A DNA stretch of 64,000 nucleotides from Desulfurococcus sp. (GTDB taxonomy: Archaea; Thermoproteota; Thermoprotei_A; Sulfolobales; Desulfurococcaceae), in the NCBI GenBank assembly GCA_026626905.1, contig JAPNUX010000001.1, forward strand, positions 214,265 through 278,264, given 5' to 3'. Shown here piece by piece: positions 43,730 to 53,775 of this stretch. The position numbers and the translations under genes are program-made. The stretch's first letter is position 1. Each line of letters begins with the position of its first letter. Under the pieces are notes generated by a model. The model was not told where the DNA came from. It saw only the letters and a list, made by a program, of their open reading frames with translations, and made no database searches.

Positions 43730-45403
43730 ATGCCGGTGATCAGAGTTAACCTAAGGGATCTCGAGAGGCTTCTCGGCAAGCCTCTAGAGCTCAGAGAACT
43801 ATACAAGGGGTTAGCGAGACTTAAATGCGAGATCGAAGCTGTCAGCGGCGATATCCTGGAGTACGAGGCTAGCCACGACCGCCCCGACCTCTTCAGCTGT
43901 GAGGGGCTAGCAAGAGCTCTAAGACCCTTCCTGGGTCTACCGAGAAAAGACTACAGGATCGTGGATTCTTCTAGAGTTAAAGGCTATGCTGAACACATAG
44001 CTGGCAGGCCATACATAGCTCTAGCTGTAGTCAGGGATGTTGAACTGGATAACGAGGCTATAACCCAGATAATGCAGCTGCAGGAGAAGCTAGCCTCAAT
44101 ATACGGGAGAAACCGGAGGAAGGCTAGTATTGGAGTGTACGATTTAGACGCTATTGAACCCCCAATATACTACAAGGCTGTGGATCCAGATGCCGTGAGG
44201 TATATTCCGCTAAATGAAAGCCGCGAGATAACTCTTAGAGAGGTTTTAATGTAGACAGAGAAAGGAAGGCTCTACGGGTACATTATTGAATCCATGGATA
44301 AATACCCTGTTCTCATGGATTCGAAGAATAGAGTGCTAAGCCTTGCACCAATACTAAACGCTGACTTCAACAAGGTTACATCAAGCACCCGCAACATACT
44401 GATAGATTCAACTGGAGTGGACCCACAGCTAGTTATAGATGTAGTGACGATAATGTCGCTAAGTATCGCCGAGAGATCTAAAAGCGGGATAGTAGAATCC
44501 GTGGAAGTCGTATATCCCGACGGCTCAGTCCTCAAGGCTCCAAGAGAAAGAGGTAACACTATTAGAGTTAACGTGAAGGAAGTCGGAAGACTCCTAGGCG
44601 TTAACCTGGAGCCGGAGAGCGTGGCTGGATATCTAGGGCAACACTACTACAAGATTAAAGCTGTAGAAGGAGACTCCATGGATGTCGAGGCTCCAGCATA
44701 TAGAATAGATGTTAGAAGCTGGGTGGACGTAGCAGAGGATATAGCTATCTCCATCGGCTATAATACCCTAGGAGGCGAAGCAGCCTCCCTCCCACACTCA
44801 GTAAGCATAGGGAGAATGCATCCTCTAGAATACTACTCTAGGAGAATAAGGGATATCCTAGTAGGCTTAGGGTTAAGCGAGGTAGCAAACTACATGCTAA
44901 GCAGCATGGAGACTCAGAGGACTCTACTAGGCCAGCGGTCACTCAACATCTTCACGCTTGAAAACCCGAGGTCCGAGAAGTATGCTGTCTTAAGAGCTTG
45001 GCTGTCGCCAGGTATCCTTGAAACGATAGTGGAGAATGCAGGAAGGAGATCAAGGATAATGATTTTTGAAATCGGCGACGTCGTGATCCCGGATGAATCC
45101 ATGGAGACTAATGCTAGAGTAGAGAGAAGACTCTGCATAGCAATATCTCACAGAGATGCAACTCTCACTGATGGACTAGCAGTAATTAAAGCCCTCTCTA
45201 GAGAGCTAGGATTAGAGCCTTCATTCATGAAAACTAGTATGGAAGGATTCCTGGAGGAGAGGACTTCCCTCATAGTAGTTAAAGGTAGACGGGTAGGCTT
45301 TATAGGTGAAGTCGACCCTAGAATACTCTACAAGCTTAGAGTAGAGAACCCAGTGGTTATCGGTGAAATAGTTTTAAATGAGCTTATAAGCATGTTTCAA
45401 TAG
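43730..45403 (+). CDS. pheT: phenylalanyl-tRNA synthetase beta subunit interrupted by one in-frame TAG
   Basis: Archaeal PheT of 557 codons, the normal length, with a single TAG at 44252-44254 (codon 175). Before it lie MPVIRVNLRDLERLLGKPL and YEASHDRPDLFSCEGLARAL (B1/B3 region). After it the same frame continues at once with TEKGRLYGYIIESMDKYPVL, the block that follows in archaeal PheT, then the B5 domain and the catalytic-like core (MHPLEYYSRRIRDILVGLGL). The TAG takes the place of a residue that is usually charged, by memory of the family. PheT is essential, and no second copy is in the window. Options: UAG readthrough, two-fragment synthesis (restart at ATG 44294), or a sequence error. 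Confidence 0.85.
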
Positions 45404-45495
45404 AGATGCCTGCTCTCAGGCTCCACTAGCGCCTCCAGCCGCCCGGAGGATGAGGCTTGGAAGGGATGACCTGTTAAAGGGATGAATGCACGGGC

Positions 45496-46677
45496 CTAGC
45501 TGAACGCTAGCTTTAATCTCATATTCTCTCTCCTAGCAGCGATAGAGGAGATCACAGTTGTTACAACCATTAGTAATAGTAGTGCTAGTGTTACAGTGTT
45601 AAATACTACTGTACTTATCAAGCCTAGCTTTAAGCCTTCTAGTAGCAGTGTTAGTTCAAGTAGACCTCCAGCACTCATTACAACCCCTGCCAGCATGCTT
45701 GTTGACACGCTTTCACCCTGCACCTTGAATAGTATAGTATAGGGTATCATTTTAGCGAGGAAGCTAGATGCTACAAGAGCCATGAGAAGTGCTACATCTA
45801 CAGTTGTGATACGAGCATATAATCCAACACCCAGCATGAAGACTGGAATGAAGACAGCATTTAGTATACTGCTTAGTATACCAGCGAAATCGCTTATCCT
45901 AGTTCTATACCTTAACATTGGATCGTATAGTTGAAGCCCGCCGGACACTAGGATCCCAGCTAGGTAGGCGGCTACGAGGGTACTAGCCCCGCTTCCCACC
46001 GCCAGTAGGATCAGTATGGAGAGAAAGATTAATGTTGCATCCATGAAGAACGATATATCCCTAGACATATAGGAGTAGATCCTCTTAAGGCTACCACTAC
46101 GCTTGAAGAGCATTATGTATACTATTATCGTTGAGGTCAACGTCTCTGCGATCGGTGTAAGAGCATTGTAGAAGCTGCCTTCGAGAATCCAAGCGTAGTA
46201 TGCTGAAACCATGAAGACTACGAGTATATCGTCAATAGAGCTTGCTGCTACTAGAATAGATTTAATCCTTTGAGGGAACTTTTCGATGAGGATGGAAGCC
46301 ATCTCAGTCGCTGTATCTGAGAGCGTTAATGCAACAATAAACGCTGCGTGGAATGGGTATCCGAGATACTGCATAACTAGCATTATGGTTGCAGTTGAAG
46401 CTGCTACAGAGGTAAGTGATGCTATAATCGAGAGAGATAGGTTCTCAGCTATATCGCCTGGATTGCTTGTTGCCCCAGTGTAGAAGACAACAAATATTGC
46501 TGCTAGACTCATTAGAGGTGCAAGCTCATTGATATAGTTGTTTCCATTAAAAATTAATCCCAGGAGAACACCCACCACGAGATACCCTACAATCTCGTTA
46601 ACACCAATACTTCTTAACACGTGGCTGGTAAGCCTTGAGAGAAGAATACCTAGAAACAGGAATCCGAGTATACTCAT
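45496..46677 (-). CDS. CPA2-type cation/proton antiporter (KefB/NapA-like)
   Basis: A 393-residue membrane protein with about 11-12 hydrophobic segments. The core carries TLSDTATEMASILIEKFP and ASSIDDILVVFMVSAYYAW, where the paired polar residues (DT and DD) match the ion-binding positions of monovalent cation/proton antiporters. There is no C-terminal regulatory TrkA domain. It probably exports Na+ or K+ for protons. It stands alone, convergent with pheT. Confidence 0.87.
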   Translation of the reverse strand: MSILGFLFLGILLSRLTSHVLRSIGVNEIVGYLVVGVLLGLIFNGNNYINELAPLMSLAAIFVVFYTGATSNPGDIAENLSLSIIASLTSVAASTATIMLVMQYLGYPFHAAFIVALTLSDTATEMASILIEKFPQRIKSILVAASSIDDILVVFMVSAYYAWILEGSFYNALTPIAETLTSTIIVYIMLFKRSGSLKRIYSYMSRDISFFMDATLIFLSILILLAVGSGASTLVAAYLAGILVSGGLQLYDPMLRYRTRISDFAGILSSILNAVFIPVFMLGVGLYARITTVDVALLMALVASSFLAKMIPYTILFKVQGESVSTSMLAGVVMSAGGLLELTLLLEGLKLGLISTVVFNTVTLALLLLMVVTTVISSIAARRENMRLKLAFS

Positions 46678-46740
46678 AAATCACTGCACCGGATACCAAT
46701 ACTTTACTATATTCAGCTCTTTTAACTTCAATCCTTGTAG

Positions 46741-47631
46741 TTAGGGTGGCAGCTGCCTAACACCCCATATTCTGTAAGCTATCCTCCTGGTAGAGAGGTA
46801 TTTTTCAAGAAGATTAAGATCGCTTTGAGCACCTCTAATTACTGAGCTCTCTATTCTCCCGAATAATCCTAGAGGCTCTCCGCGTTGATCAACAAATACC
46901 ACAATGTCTACCCCATCATCCTTCAATGTGACTAACCCTAGCTTGTACTGGGAGAGTGATCCAGCTTTCTCCTTTATCCCCTCCATTAGTGTTGACACAG
47001 CCCACGGAGGCTCTAACTCGCCGACACTAATTAACTCCGAGTTGAATAGCATCATGGCTATTGCTACTTCATCGAAGAATCTGGATACGTCTGGAACTAC
47101 TTCTCTAGTAGCGGGAGGTGGTTGCGATGCTAACTGCGGTGGTTTAACAGCCGGGGGTTGTGGTGGAGCAGCAGGTTTAGCAGGCTGTGCTCTTGGAGCA
47201 GGCTTCGGAGGCGTGAGAACAGGCTGAGGCGGCTTCTTCAGTAAGTTTTCAAGCTCCTTTAGAAACGAATTAACTATTCTAGTGCAGGTGCTGGTATCAC
47301 CCTCACACTGCCCTCTTACATTAATGTGCACGGCGTAGAAGACTGGTACAATCTTGTATTCTATCCTAGCTTTAAAGCCCTGTGATTCCAGGTGGTTGAC
47401 GACTGTGTCCTCTGATATAACCTCGCCTTTCACTTTAATAGGCAAAGATACTCCGGCGAAAAGAGACCTCTCCGCCCAGTACCCGGAGATCTCGTTGACT
47501 TCTAGATTGCGTGCTGTAAGCCTGAAAGACTTTATGCTTGAAAATAGCGTGGCAACATCATAAAGCAACCTGTAAACTAGCTCCTTCTCGACAGGCCTTA
47601 TAATGGTTTTCTCAATTATACTTGTGCTCAC
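46741..47631 (-). CDS. uncharacterised two-domain protein with Pro/Ala-rich linker
   Basis: I do not recognise this 296-residue protein. Residues 1-130 look like an alpha/beta fold of SRPBCC/START kind (FSSIKSFRLTARNLEVNEISGYW, then VKVKGEVISED-type strands). Residues about 135-180 are a Pro/Ala/Gln-rich flexible linker. The last 110 residues form a second domain ending in SDLNLLEKYLSTRRIAYRIWGV, with strands LGLVTLKDDGVDIVVFVDQRG that resemble a roadblock/longin-like fold. No signal peptide or membrane span is seen. The gap to the next gene on the opposite strand is 180 bases. Confidence 0.7.
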   Translation of the reverse strand: MSTSIIEKTIIRPVEKELVYRLLYDVATLFSSIKSFRLTARNLEVNEISGYWAERSLFAGVSLPIKVKGEVISEDTVVNHLESQGFKARIEYKIVPVFYAVHINVRGQCEGDTSTCTRIVNSFLKELENLLKKPPQPVLTPPKPAPRAQPAKPAAPPQPPAVKPPQLASQPPPATREVVPDVSRFFDEVAIAMMLFNSELISVGELEPPWAVSTLMEGIKEKAGSLSQYKLGLVTLKDDGVDIVVFVDQRGEPLGLFGRIESSVIRGAQSDLNLLEKYLSTRRIAYRIWGVRQLPP

Positions 47632-47811
47632 GGAACACTAACACCCTAACATGAATTCATGTATTCTAAGATTTAAATGTTAGCTAAGTGCAACCACTGA
47701 ATTAAAAGTTATCCTAATCAGGAGCATGCTTAAAGGCCCGAGCCCCCTATCTTAATCTACGAGTATTTAAGCCACCTGCTGTATCACCTATACTGGAAAC
47801 GGGGGCTTATA

Positions 47812-48534
47812 TTGCCTGTCATAGACTATAGGTTTATCGCCGTAGATTTACTGAGAGCATATAAGGAGCTTTTAGACTACCGAAGGCTCGAGGAACTCTC
47901 GGGGCTGGAAGCCCAGACGCTATGGAAGTATATTAGGAGAGGTGTTAAACCTAACTACAAGAGAGCTGTAGAGTTATTTAACATACTAACCAGCCGCGAG
48001 CTAGTAGAGGACTTAATTAGAAGAAAGCTGGTGGAGGTAGAGGAGGAGCTTTACGGCCTCTACAAGATAGCATTCAATATCCCCCTGCTCAGAATTCTAT
48101 CGTACATTGCTTTCAAGGAGTTTCAGGGATACAAGGTTAACACTATAGCAACAGTTGAATCAGATGGTATACCACTAGCCACCAAAGTTGCCGAAGTCCT
48201 TTCCGCGAAGCTAGTTGTAGCTAAACGCCGCCCTGAGATAGGAGCGAGAGGATATCATCAAGCCTCATATATATCAAGAGATCCTCCAGAGTACACTATT
48301 CTCTTCACTCCAATCGACATGCTATCAAAGAAGGATAGAGTTCTAATTGTTGACGACGTCCTGAAGACTGGTAAGACTTCGATGGCGCTTATAAGATTGA
48401 TTAAGACGGCTGGAGCGACACCTGTAGGCTTATTCTCCATAATAGGTGTAGGGGATAAATGGATGAAGATAGTACCAAGGGAGCTGGAGAAAGTATATGT
48501 TGTGCTAACAGTTCAATCAAGCAGCTCTTTCTAA
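47812..48534 (+). CDS. HTH-phosphoribosyltransferase fusion, possible pyrimidine or purine regulator
   Basis: A 240-residue protein. Residues 1-75 resemble a helix-turn-helix (LEELSGLEAQTLWKYIRRGVKPNYKRAVEL). The rest is a type I PRTase with the PRPP loop VLIVDDVLKTGKTS. The fusion recalls bacterial PurR and archaeal GfcR-type regulators that sense PRPP, but it may also be a working PRTase such as PyrE. It converges on pyrB-pyrC. The start is TTG 47812 with GGGGG upstream and a TATTTAAG-like TATA at 47764-47771. Confidence 0.78.
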   Translation: MPVIDYRFIAVDLLRAYKELLDYRRLEELSGLEAQTLWKYIRRGVKPNYKRAVELFNILTSRELVEDLIRRKLVEVEEELYGLYKIAFNIPLLRILSYIAFKEFQGYKVNTIATVESDGIPLATKVAEVLSAKLVVAKRRPEIGARGYHQASYISRDPPEYTILFTPIDMLSKKDRVLIVDDVLKTGKTSMALIRLIKTAGATPVGLFSIIGVGDKWMKIVPRELEKVYVVLTVQSSSSF

Positions 48535-48548
48535 GCCCAGCTAGAAAG

Positions 48549-49472
48549 CTATACTCCTAGAATAATCTTCAATAACCCCATTCTCACGTAGAGTCCATTT
48601 CTTGCTTGCTCAAAGTATACTGCCTGAGGTAGCTGGTCTACATCTGTAGCGAGCTCCCATGTTCTCGGAAGCGGGTGCATTATTAAAGGTATTCTCTCAT
48701 GCCTGGATAGCATGTTGAGTGATATAGTATAGCTTCCCTTAAGCCTTTCATACTCATCCTGATTCATTCTCTCCCTCTGAAGTCTTGTCACGTAGAGCAC
48801 GTCTAGTCTACTGATTACTTCACTGAGATTCCTGGTGAACTCGTATCTCACTCCTCTCTGATCGAGTACCTTTAGTACTTCCTCACGCGGTCTCAGCTGT
48901 GGAGGCGAGATAAAATACACTGTGATATCTTTGAAGTTTGAGAGAGTGTAGATAAGGCTCGGGATAGTCCTACTATACTTGAGGTCACCCATTAAGCCTA
49001 CTGTGACACCATCTATTCCTCCAAGCATCCTCCATATGGTGTAGGCGTCGAGGAGTGCTTGTGTGGGGTGTTCATTATAGCCGTCTCCAGCATTGATTAC
49101 TGGAGCTCTACATATCTCGGCTGCTCTAGCAGCAAAACCAGGCTCCCAGTGTCTTACAACTATAACGTCAGGATTATAGCTGTCGACTGTTCTAAGAGTA
49201 TCCTCCGGGCTCTCGCCTTTAGCTCTACTTGTAACCTCCTCTGGACCCAGGTCAACAACGCTTCCCCCGAGCTTGATCATAGCGAACTGGAAGCTCAGTC
49301 TCGTCCTAGTGCTCGGCTCGAAGAAGGCTGTGAAGAGTGTTCTCCCTCTAGCAAGCTCTAATCTCCCCTCGCTTTCAACTCTCCGTCTAATCTCTTCTAC
49401 TACTGTGAAGAACTCCTAGATATCACTTCTAGAGAACTGGAGAGCTGAGATTACATCCATGCCTCTACGCAT
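48549..49472 (-). CDS. pyrB: aspartate carbamoyltransferase catalytic chain interrupted by one in-frame TAG
   Basis: PyrB of 307 codons with a TAG at 49416-49418 (codon 19). The reading MDVISALQFSRSDI-TAG-EFFTVVEEIRRR is the normal N-terminal helix; the TAG stands where other archaeal PyrB proteins often have Glu. After it come the carbamoyl-phosphate loop EPSTRTRLSFQ, HPTQALLD and HPLPR, all intact. If the TAG stops translation, the next ATG (49280) would drop the EPSTRTR loop and give a dead enzyme. The start is ATG 49472 with GGAGG upstream, right behind the pyrC stop. No pyrI (regulatory chain) is next to it, unlike many archaea. Confidence 0.85.
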
Positions 49473-49493
49473 ATCTACCACGCCCTCCAGCTA

Positions 49494-50837
49494 CTAGTAT
49501 CTAGGGTTCTTGAGCCACTGGCCGCTCGGCTTATCCGCTAGAATACCATCTCTGTACACCACGCTACCCCTGAGCACTACGTATCTGATTCTCCCCTTGA
49601 ACCTCCAACCTATGAAGGGTGTCAGCTTATACTTGTATTCAAGCCACTCCTCGCTAACCATGGTTTCACCACGAGGATCCACTATTACTAGGTCACCGTC
49701 GAAGCCCGGGGCTATTGAACCCTTCCTAGGCCACAACCCCCAGATTCTAGCTGGGTTTTCAGAGAGTAGCAGTGGTATCCTAGTTAACGGGATAATATTT
49801 CGTAGAGCGAGATCTAGCATTGAAGGAAGTAGCGTCTGAACACCTGGAAACCCTGCTGCAGCACTCCATATATCCCTGGTTTTCTCTGAGGGAGCGTGAG
49901 GAGAGTGATCCGAGCCAACTGTATCAATTAGACCCTTCTTTACTGCACTGAGGAGCCTGGCCTTGTGTACTCCACCCCTAACTGGTGGATTGATCTTGAC
50001 TAGACTACCATATCTAATGTAATCCTCTCTATCGAATAGCAGGTAGTGAGGGCATGTCTCCCCGTAGACTTCAACACCCGCGCTTCGAGCATTTAATATG
50101 GCTTCAAGAGCTTCACTCGAAGAGACATGTAGTATCAACGGTCTCCCTCCAGTATGCTTTGCGATCACAGCGATCTTGGTAATACTGTACTCTTCAGCGA
50201 TAGGAGGCCTGGCATCAATGTATGATGAAGGACTAGTAGCTGTATCAGTCCTCTTCACTCTCTCGGTAAAGTACGAGATTAACGATTGATCCTCAGCGTG
50301 AAACGCTATAGTTGCACCAGTTAAACTAGACTTGTAGAGTATCTCGTATAGGCCTGCATCACTTGGAGGAGGAAGATCCCCTGTAGTAGACGCCATATAG
50401 ACTTTAAATCCCACTGCTCCTTCAGCCAGCATATCCTCAAATAAGTGGAGGTTTCCATCGTGGAGGACCCCTAGGAGAGCGAAGTCTACATGGGCCTTAG
50501 ACTCGAGGAGCCTAGCTTTACTGGCAAGCTTACCCGGGTCGTCAACCGGCGGGATGGTGTTAGGCTGCTCTATTACAGTGGTGACACCGCCTTTAACAGC
50601 AGCCCTAGAACTGTGAGTGAAGTCATCCTTGTACTCTAAGCCTGGCTCCCGCATGTGGACGTGCTCGTCGATCACTCCAGGTAAAACTAGCATTCCTGAG
50701 GCATCAATTACTTCATCCACTCCACTGCTATCTACGTGAGGGGCTATCCTTGTTACAACTCCTTCATCTATCCTCACGTCAACTCTTAGGAGGCCTTGAG
50801 GAGATACAACCAACCCATTCCTTACAAGAAGACTCAA
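49494..50837 (-). CDS. pyrC: dihydroorotase
   Basis: A 447-residue cyclic amidohydrolase of the PyrC/allantoinase type. Metal ligands are DEHVHMREPG (HxH), an AFHAED histidine, LHVSSSEAL and GSDHSPHAPSEK. Residue FKVY in VGFKVYMAST carries the lysine that becomes carboxylated. It closes carbamoyl-aspartate to dihydroorotate, the step after PyrB, whose gene follows in the same direction about 20 bases on. Its product name is supported by pyrB; an allantoinase role is less likely. Confidence 0.9.
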   Translation of the reverse strand: MSLLVRNGLVVSPQGLLRVDVRIDEGVVTRIAPHVDSSGVDEVIDASGMLVLPGVIDEHVHMREPGLEYKDDFTHSSRAAVKGGVTTVIEQPNTIPPVDDPGKLASKARLLESKAHVDFALLGVLHDGNLHLFEDMLAEGAVGFKVYMASTTGDLPPPSDAGLYEILYKSSLTGATIAFHAEDQSLISYFTERVKRTDTATSPSSYIDARPPIAEEYSITKIAVIAKHTGGRPLILHVSSSEALEAILNARSAGVEVYGETCPHYLLFDREDYIRYGSLVKINPPVRGGVHKARLLSAVKKGLIDTVGSDHSPHAPSEKTRDIWSAAAGFPGVQTLLPSMLDLALRNIIPLTRIPLLLSENPARIWGLWPRKGSIAPGFDGDLVIVDPRGETMVSEEWLEYKYKLTPFIGWRFKGRIRYVVLRGSVVYRDGILADKPSGQWLKNPRY

Positions 50838-51043
50838 GCTACGCCCGCATCCACGTATAATTCATGCTGAACGTATAAGATTTAATTTAAATGAAACAGG
50901 TAGGTCTTCCAGCCTCCACCTCCACTTACTCTAAGATTATTTGATTAAGTTCTCGCGCAGGAAGCTATAGCGAGCTGCAAAACGTAACACTTAAATACCC
51001 CGGGGCTCAATCCTCATTAAGCTCTAGGTGAGCCTATGCGCCA

Positions 51044-52405
51044 ATGGTAGTCCCTGTAAGGATACGAGCTCCTCAAGACGAGGAATTAGTTCCAAAGCAG
51101 TGGTATAATATTATCCCGGATCTACCTGAACCTCCTCCACCCCCTAGGAGGTCTGATGGCTCTATAGTTGAACCCAGGGATCTCGAAGCATTATTCCCTA
51201 AGGAGTTCGTGAGACAGGAAACCAGCATGGATCAATACATCCCGATACCCGTGGAGGTTAGAGAAGCATACCTGGAGGCTGGACGCCCTACACCCCTTAT
51301 TAGAGCTAGGAGATTCGAGCAGCGTCTTAATACTCCAGCGAGAATATACTTTAAGTATGAAGGTGTCCTCCCGACAGGATCCCATAAGATTAACACAGCT
51401 ATAGCTCAAGCATACATGGCTTCAAAGGAGGGGGTTGAAAGACTTACCACAGAGACAGGGGCAGGCCAGTGGGGTAGCGCTCTATCTATTGCTGGAGCCA
51501 TCTTCGGGGTTAAAGTAAGAGTCTACATGGTTAAAGCAAGCTACGAGCAGAAGCCCTACAGGAGGATACTAATGCACGTGTATGGTGCTGAAGTAATATC
51601 GAGTCCAAGCATGTATACCAGGACTGGGAGAACTATACTTGAAATGGATCCAGGGAACCCGGGGAGCCTCGGTATAGCGATCAGCGAGGCAATCGAGGAT
51701 GCATTAACCCATCCAGGCACAAAGTACTCGCTCGGCTCAGTACTGAATACTGTACTCCTCCACCAGACGGTAATAGGCCAAGAAGCCATGAAACAGTTAG
51801 AGCTCATAGGAGAAGAGCCTCCAACACACCTGGTAGGCTGTGTAGGAGGTGGCAGTAACTTCGCTGGCTTCACCTACCCGTTCATAAGAGAGAAGCTGAA
51901 GGGAAAGCTGGACGCCGAGGTCGTAGCAGTGGAACCAAAAGCTATTCCATCAATGACTAGAGGTAAGTACACCTACGACTACGGTGACAGCGCCGGGCTC
52001 ACGCCACTACTGAAAATGCATACTGTGGGACACAAGTTCACTCCTCCCCCAATACATGCCGGTGGACTACGCTATCACGGTGTAGCCCCAAGCTTAAGCA
52101 TACTGGTAAACCATGGTATCGTGAAGCCAGTAGCATACACTCAGAGAGAAGTCTTCGAGGCGGCACAGCTCTTCGCTCAAACCGAGGGATTCCTACCAGC
52201 CCCTGAAACAGCTCATGCAGTAAAAGCAGTACTAGATCTAGCATTGGAAGCGAAAAAGAAGAATGAAAAAGCAATCATAGTATTCAACTTCAGTGGACAC
52301 GGGCTACTAGACCTCCAAGGATACAATGACTTCCTAACAGGACACCTAGTAGACGTCGAGCCCGAGGAATTCGACTTATCATACATACCGAGAATAGAGG
52401 AATAA
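51044..52405 (+). CDS. trpB2: tryptophan synthase beta chain, TrpB2 type
   Basis: A 453-residue TrpB2. The PLP lysine lies in [10 protein letters not shown], the phosphate loop is [11 protein letters not shown], and [12 protein letters not shown] is conserved. The long N-terminus ([16 protein letters not shown]) and the absence of TrpA next to it mark the TrpB2 group found in archaea, some of which work with TrpA poorly and may use phosphoserine or indole salvage. Likely TATA: CTTAAATACC at about 50991-51000. No other trp gene is in the window. Confidence 0.93.
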   Translation: MVVPVRIRAPQDEELVPKQWYNIIPDLPEPPPPPRRSDGSIVEPRDLEALFPKEFVRQETSMDQYIPIPVEVREAYLEAGRPTPLIRARRFEQRLNTPARIYFKYEGVLPTGSHKINTAIAQAYMASKEGVERLTTETGAGQWGSALSIAGAIFGVKVRVYMVKASYEQKPYRRILMHVYGAEVISSPSMYTRTGRTILEMDPGNPGSLGIAISEAIEDALTHPGTKYSLGSVLNTVLLHQTVIGQEAMKQLELIGEEPPTHLVGCVGGGSNFAGFTYPFIREKLKGKLDAEVVAVEPKAIPSMTRGKYTYDYGDSAGLTPLLKMHTVGHKFTPPPIHAGGLRYHGVAPSLSILVNHGIVKPVAYTQREVFEAAQLFAQTEGFLPAPETAHAVKAVLDLALEAKKKNEKAIIVFNFSGHGLLDLQGYNDFLTGHLVDVEPEEFDLSYIPRIEE

Positions 52406-52552
52406 AGGTGGAGTTCAAAGGTTTTTGCATGAATAGAAATGAACCCTTCTTATTTAGTTTCAAATAATTTTCATTGGTAGAACACTTATCAGTATCACAA
52501 GAAAAATAGGGAATCATAGATCATTAGGAGGTACTAAAAGGAAAAATAATTG

Positions 52553-53596
52553 TTATCCGGTTGGAGCTCCTGGTAACGACTGTGGGGTTTTTACTTGTGA
52601 CTCAAATGTATCGACGTTACTCTTAGTTACGACGACTACTGGTGTCGGTATCCAATCTTGCGCCGGTCTCCAGTCCTTGATTTTAATGTAATATGCAGCA
52701 TATACACCCCAGTATCCCTGTAGGAATGGGGACTGAGCTATTGTAGCATACATTTTACCTTCTTTGACAGCTGTCACAGCATCCGGTATGGCATCGTATC
52801 CAACTACAATTATATCCGAGCCTGGCTTTAGGCCAGCACCCTCGATCGCTTGGATTGCTCCAAGAGCCATTTCATCATTAGCTGCTATGACGGCATCTAC
52901 TTTTTGCGATGCAAGAATAGACTCCATCACTGAGAGTCCTTGATCTCTTCTGAAGTTAGCTACCTCCTCTGCTACAATATTTACTTTACCTTGCGCAACG
53001 TATCGGTCTAATACATTGTGGAAGCCTTTCTTACGATCTTCGGCTGCGGTAGTCCCTGGGATACCGTTAAGAATAACTACCTTCCAAGGTGTAGGTTTAC
53101 CACTCTTCTCTAACGCACTTATTAATGCATTTGCAGCATCCTCAGCGCCCTTAACATTATCCGTTCCAATGAATACTATTCGCAGTGTACGGTCTACTAC
53201 ATCTCTATCGGTTGTTACAACAGGTATCCCGGCATCCTTAGCCTTCACTAGTGCCGGCTGGATGGCTTCAGCATGGACTGGGTTAACTACTATAACACTT
53301 ATACCCTCACCTATAGCTGTTTCAATTTGAGTAATCTGTTGCTGAGGGTCGTCTTTAGCATCATATACTTTCATCTCAATATCTATCCCTTTAGCCTTAA
53401 GCTCGTCTATAGCTTTCTGTGCTCCATCACGTAATGCCACGAAGTACGGGTTGCCTAGATTGCTGATGAAGAGTCCTATCGTAGTCTTTGCTGGTTTCGC
53501 TTGCTGAGTAGTATAGAAGTATATACCGATTATTGCTACTATAACTACTAGTGCTATTATAGCTATGGCTATAGTTTTAGATAGAGCTTTAGACAA
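52553..53596 (-). CDS. rbsB: ribose-type ABC substrate-binding protein
   Basis: A 347-residue periplasmic-binding-like protein of the RbsB group. Residues 8-27 are an N-terminal anchor without a lipobox cysteine. Seen are TTIGLFISNLGNPYFVALRDGA and the sugar-contact pieces VVTTDRDVVD and VIAANDEMALGAI. It lies last in a minus-strand ribose cluster but has its own promoter (TATA 53644-53652), as a binding protein needed in excess often does. Ribose is the likely ligand because rbsA, rbsC, rbsK and rbsD are next to it. Confidence 0.9.
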   Translation of the reverse strand: MSKALSKTIAIAIIALVVIVAIIGIYFYTTQQAKPAKTTIGLFISNLGNPYFVALRDGAQKAIDELKAKGIDIEMKVYDAKDDPQQQITQIETAIGEGISVIVVNPVHAEAIQPALVKAKDAGIPVVTTDRDVVDRTLRIVFIGTDNVKGAEDAANALISALEKSGKPTPWKVVILNGIPGTTAAEDRKKGFHNVLDRYVAQGKVNIVAEEVANFRRDQGLSVMESILASQKVDAVIAANDEMALGAIQAIEGAGLKPGSDIIVVGYDAIPDAVTAVKEGKMYATIAQSPFLQGYWGVYAAYYIKIKDWRPAQDWIPTPVVVVTKSNVDTFESQVKTPQSLPGAPTG

Positions 53597-53643
53597 GGTC
53601 TAGCTCTCCTCCAATACTTTATGTATTATGTGTATTGATCAAG

Positions 53644-53652
53644 TATATAAAT
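53644..53652 (-). promoter_or_regulatory. TATA box of rbsB
   Basis: On the minus strand ATTTATATA, about 48 bases before the rbsB start. It supports separate expression of rbsB from the rbsK-rbsA-rbsC transcript, which ends at 53776. Confidence 0.5.
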
Positions 53653-53775
53653 CTTACAAGTATAAGGAACACGTAAATCTGGCATTCACTAGTACATTCT
53701 TGGGATATAATTGGGTATAGAGGCTACAATTGTTTAACAGCATAGTATAATAGTATAGTAAAAAAGTTGCAATTG

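Noticed and set aside
46904..47227. Gly/Ala-rich plus-strand open frame
   Set aside because: The glycine/alanine run is the reverse complement of the Pro/Ala-rich linker of the unknown protein at 46741-47631.
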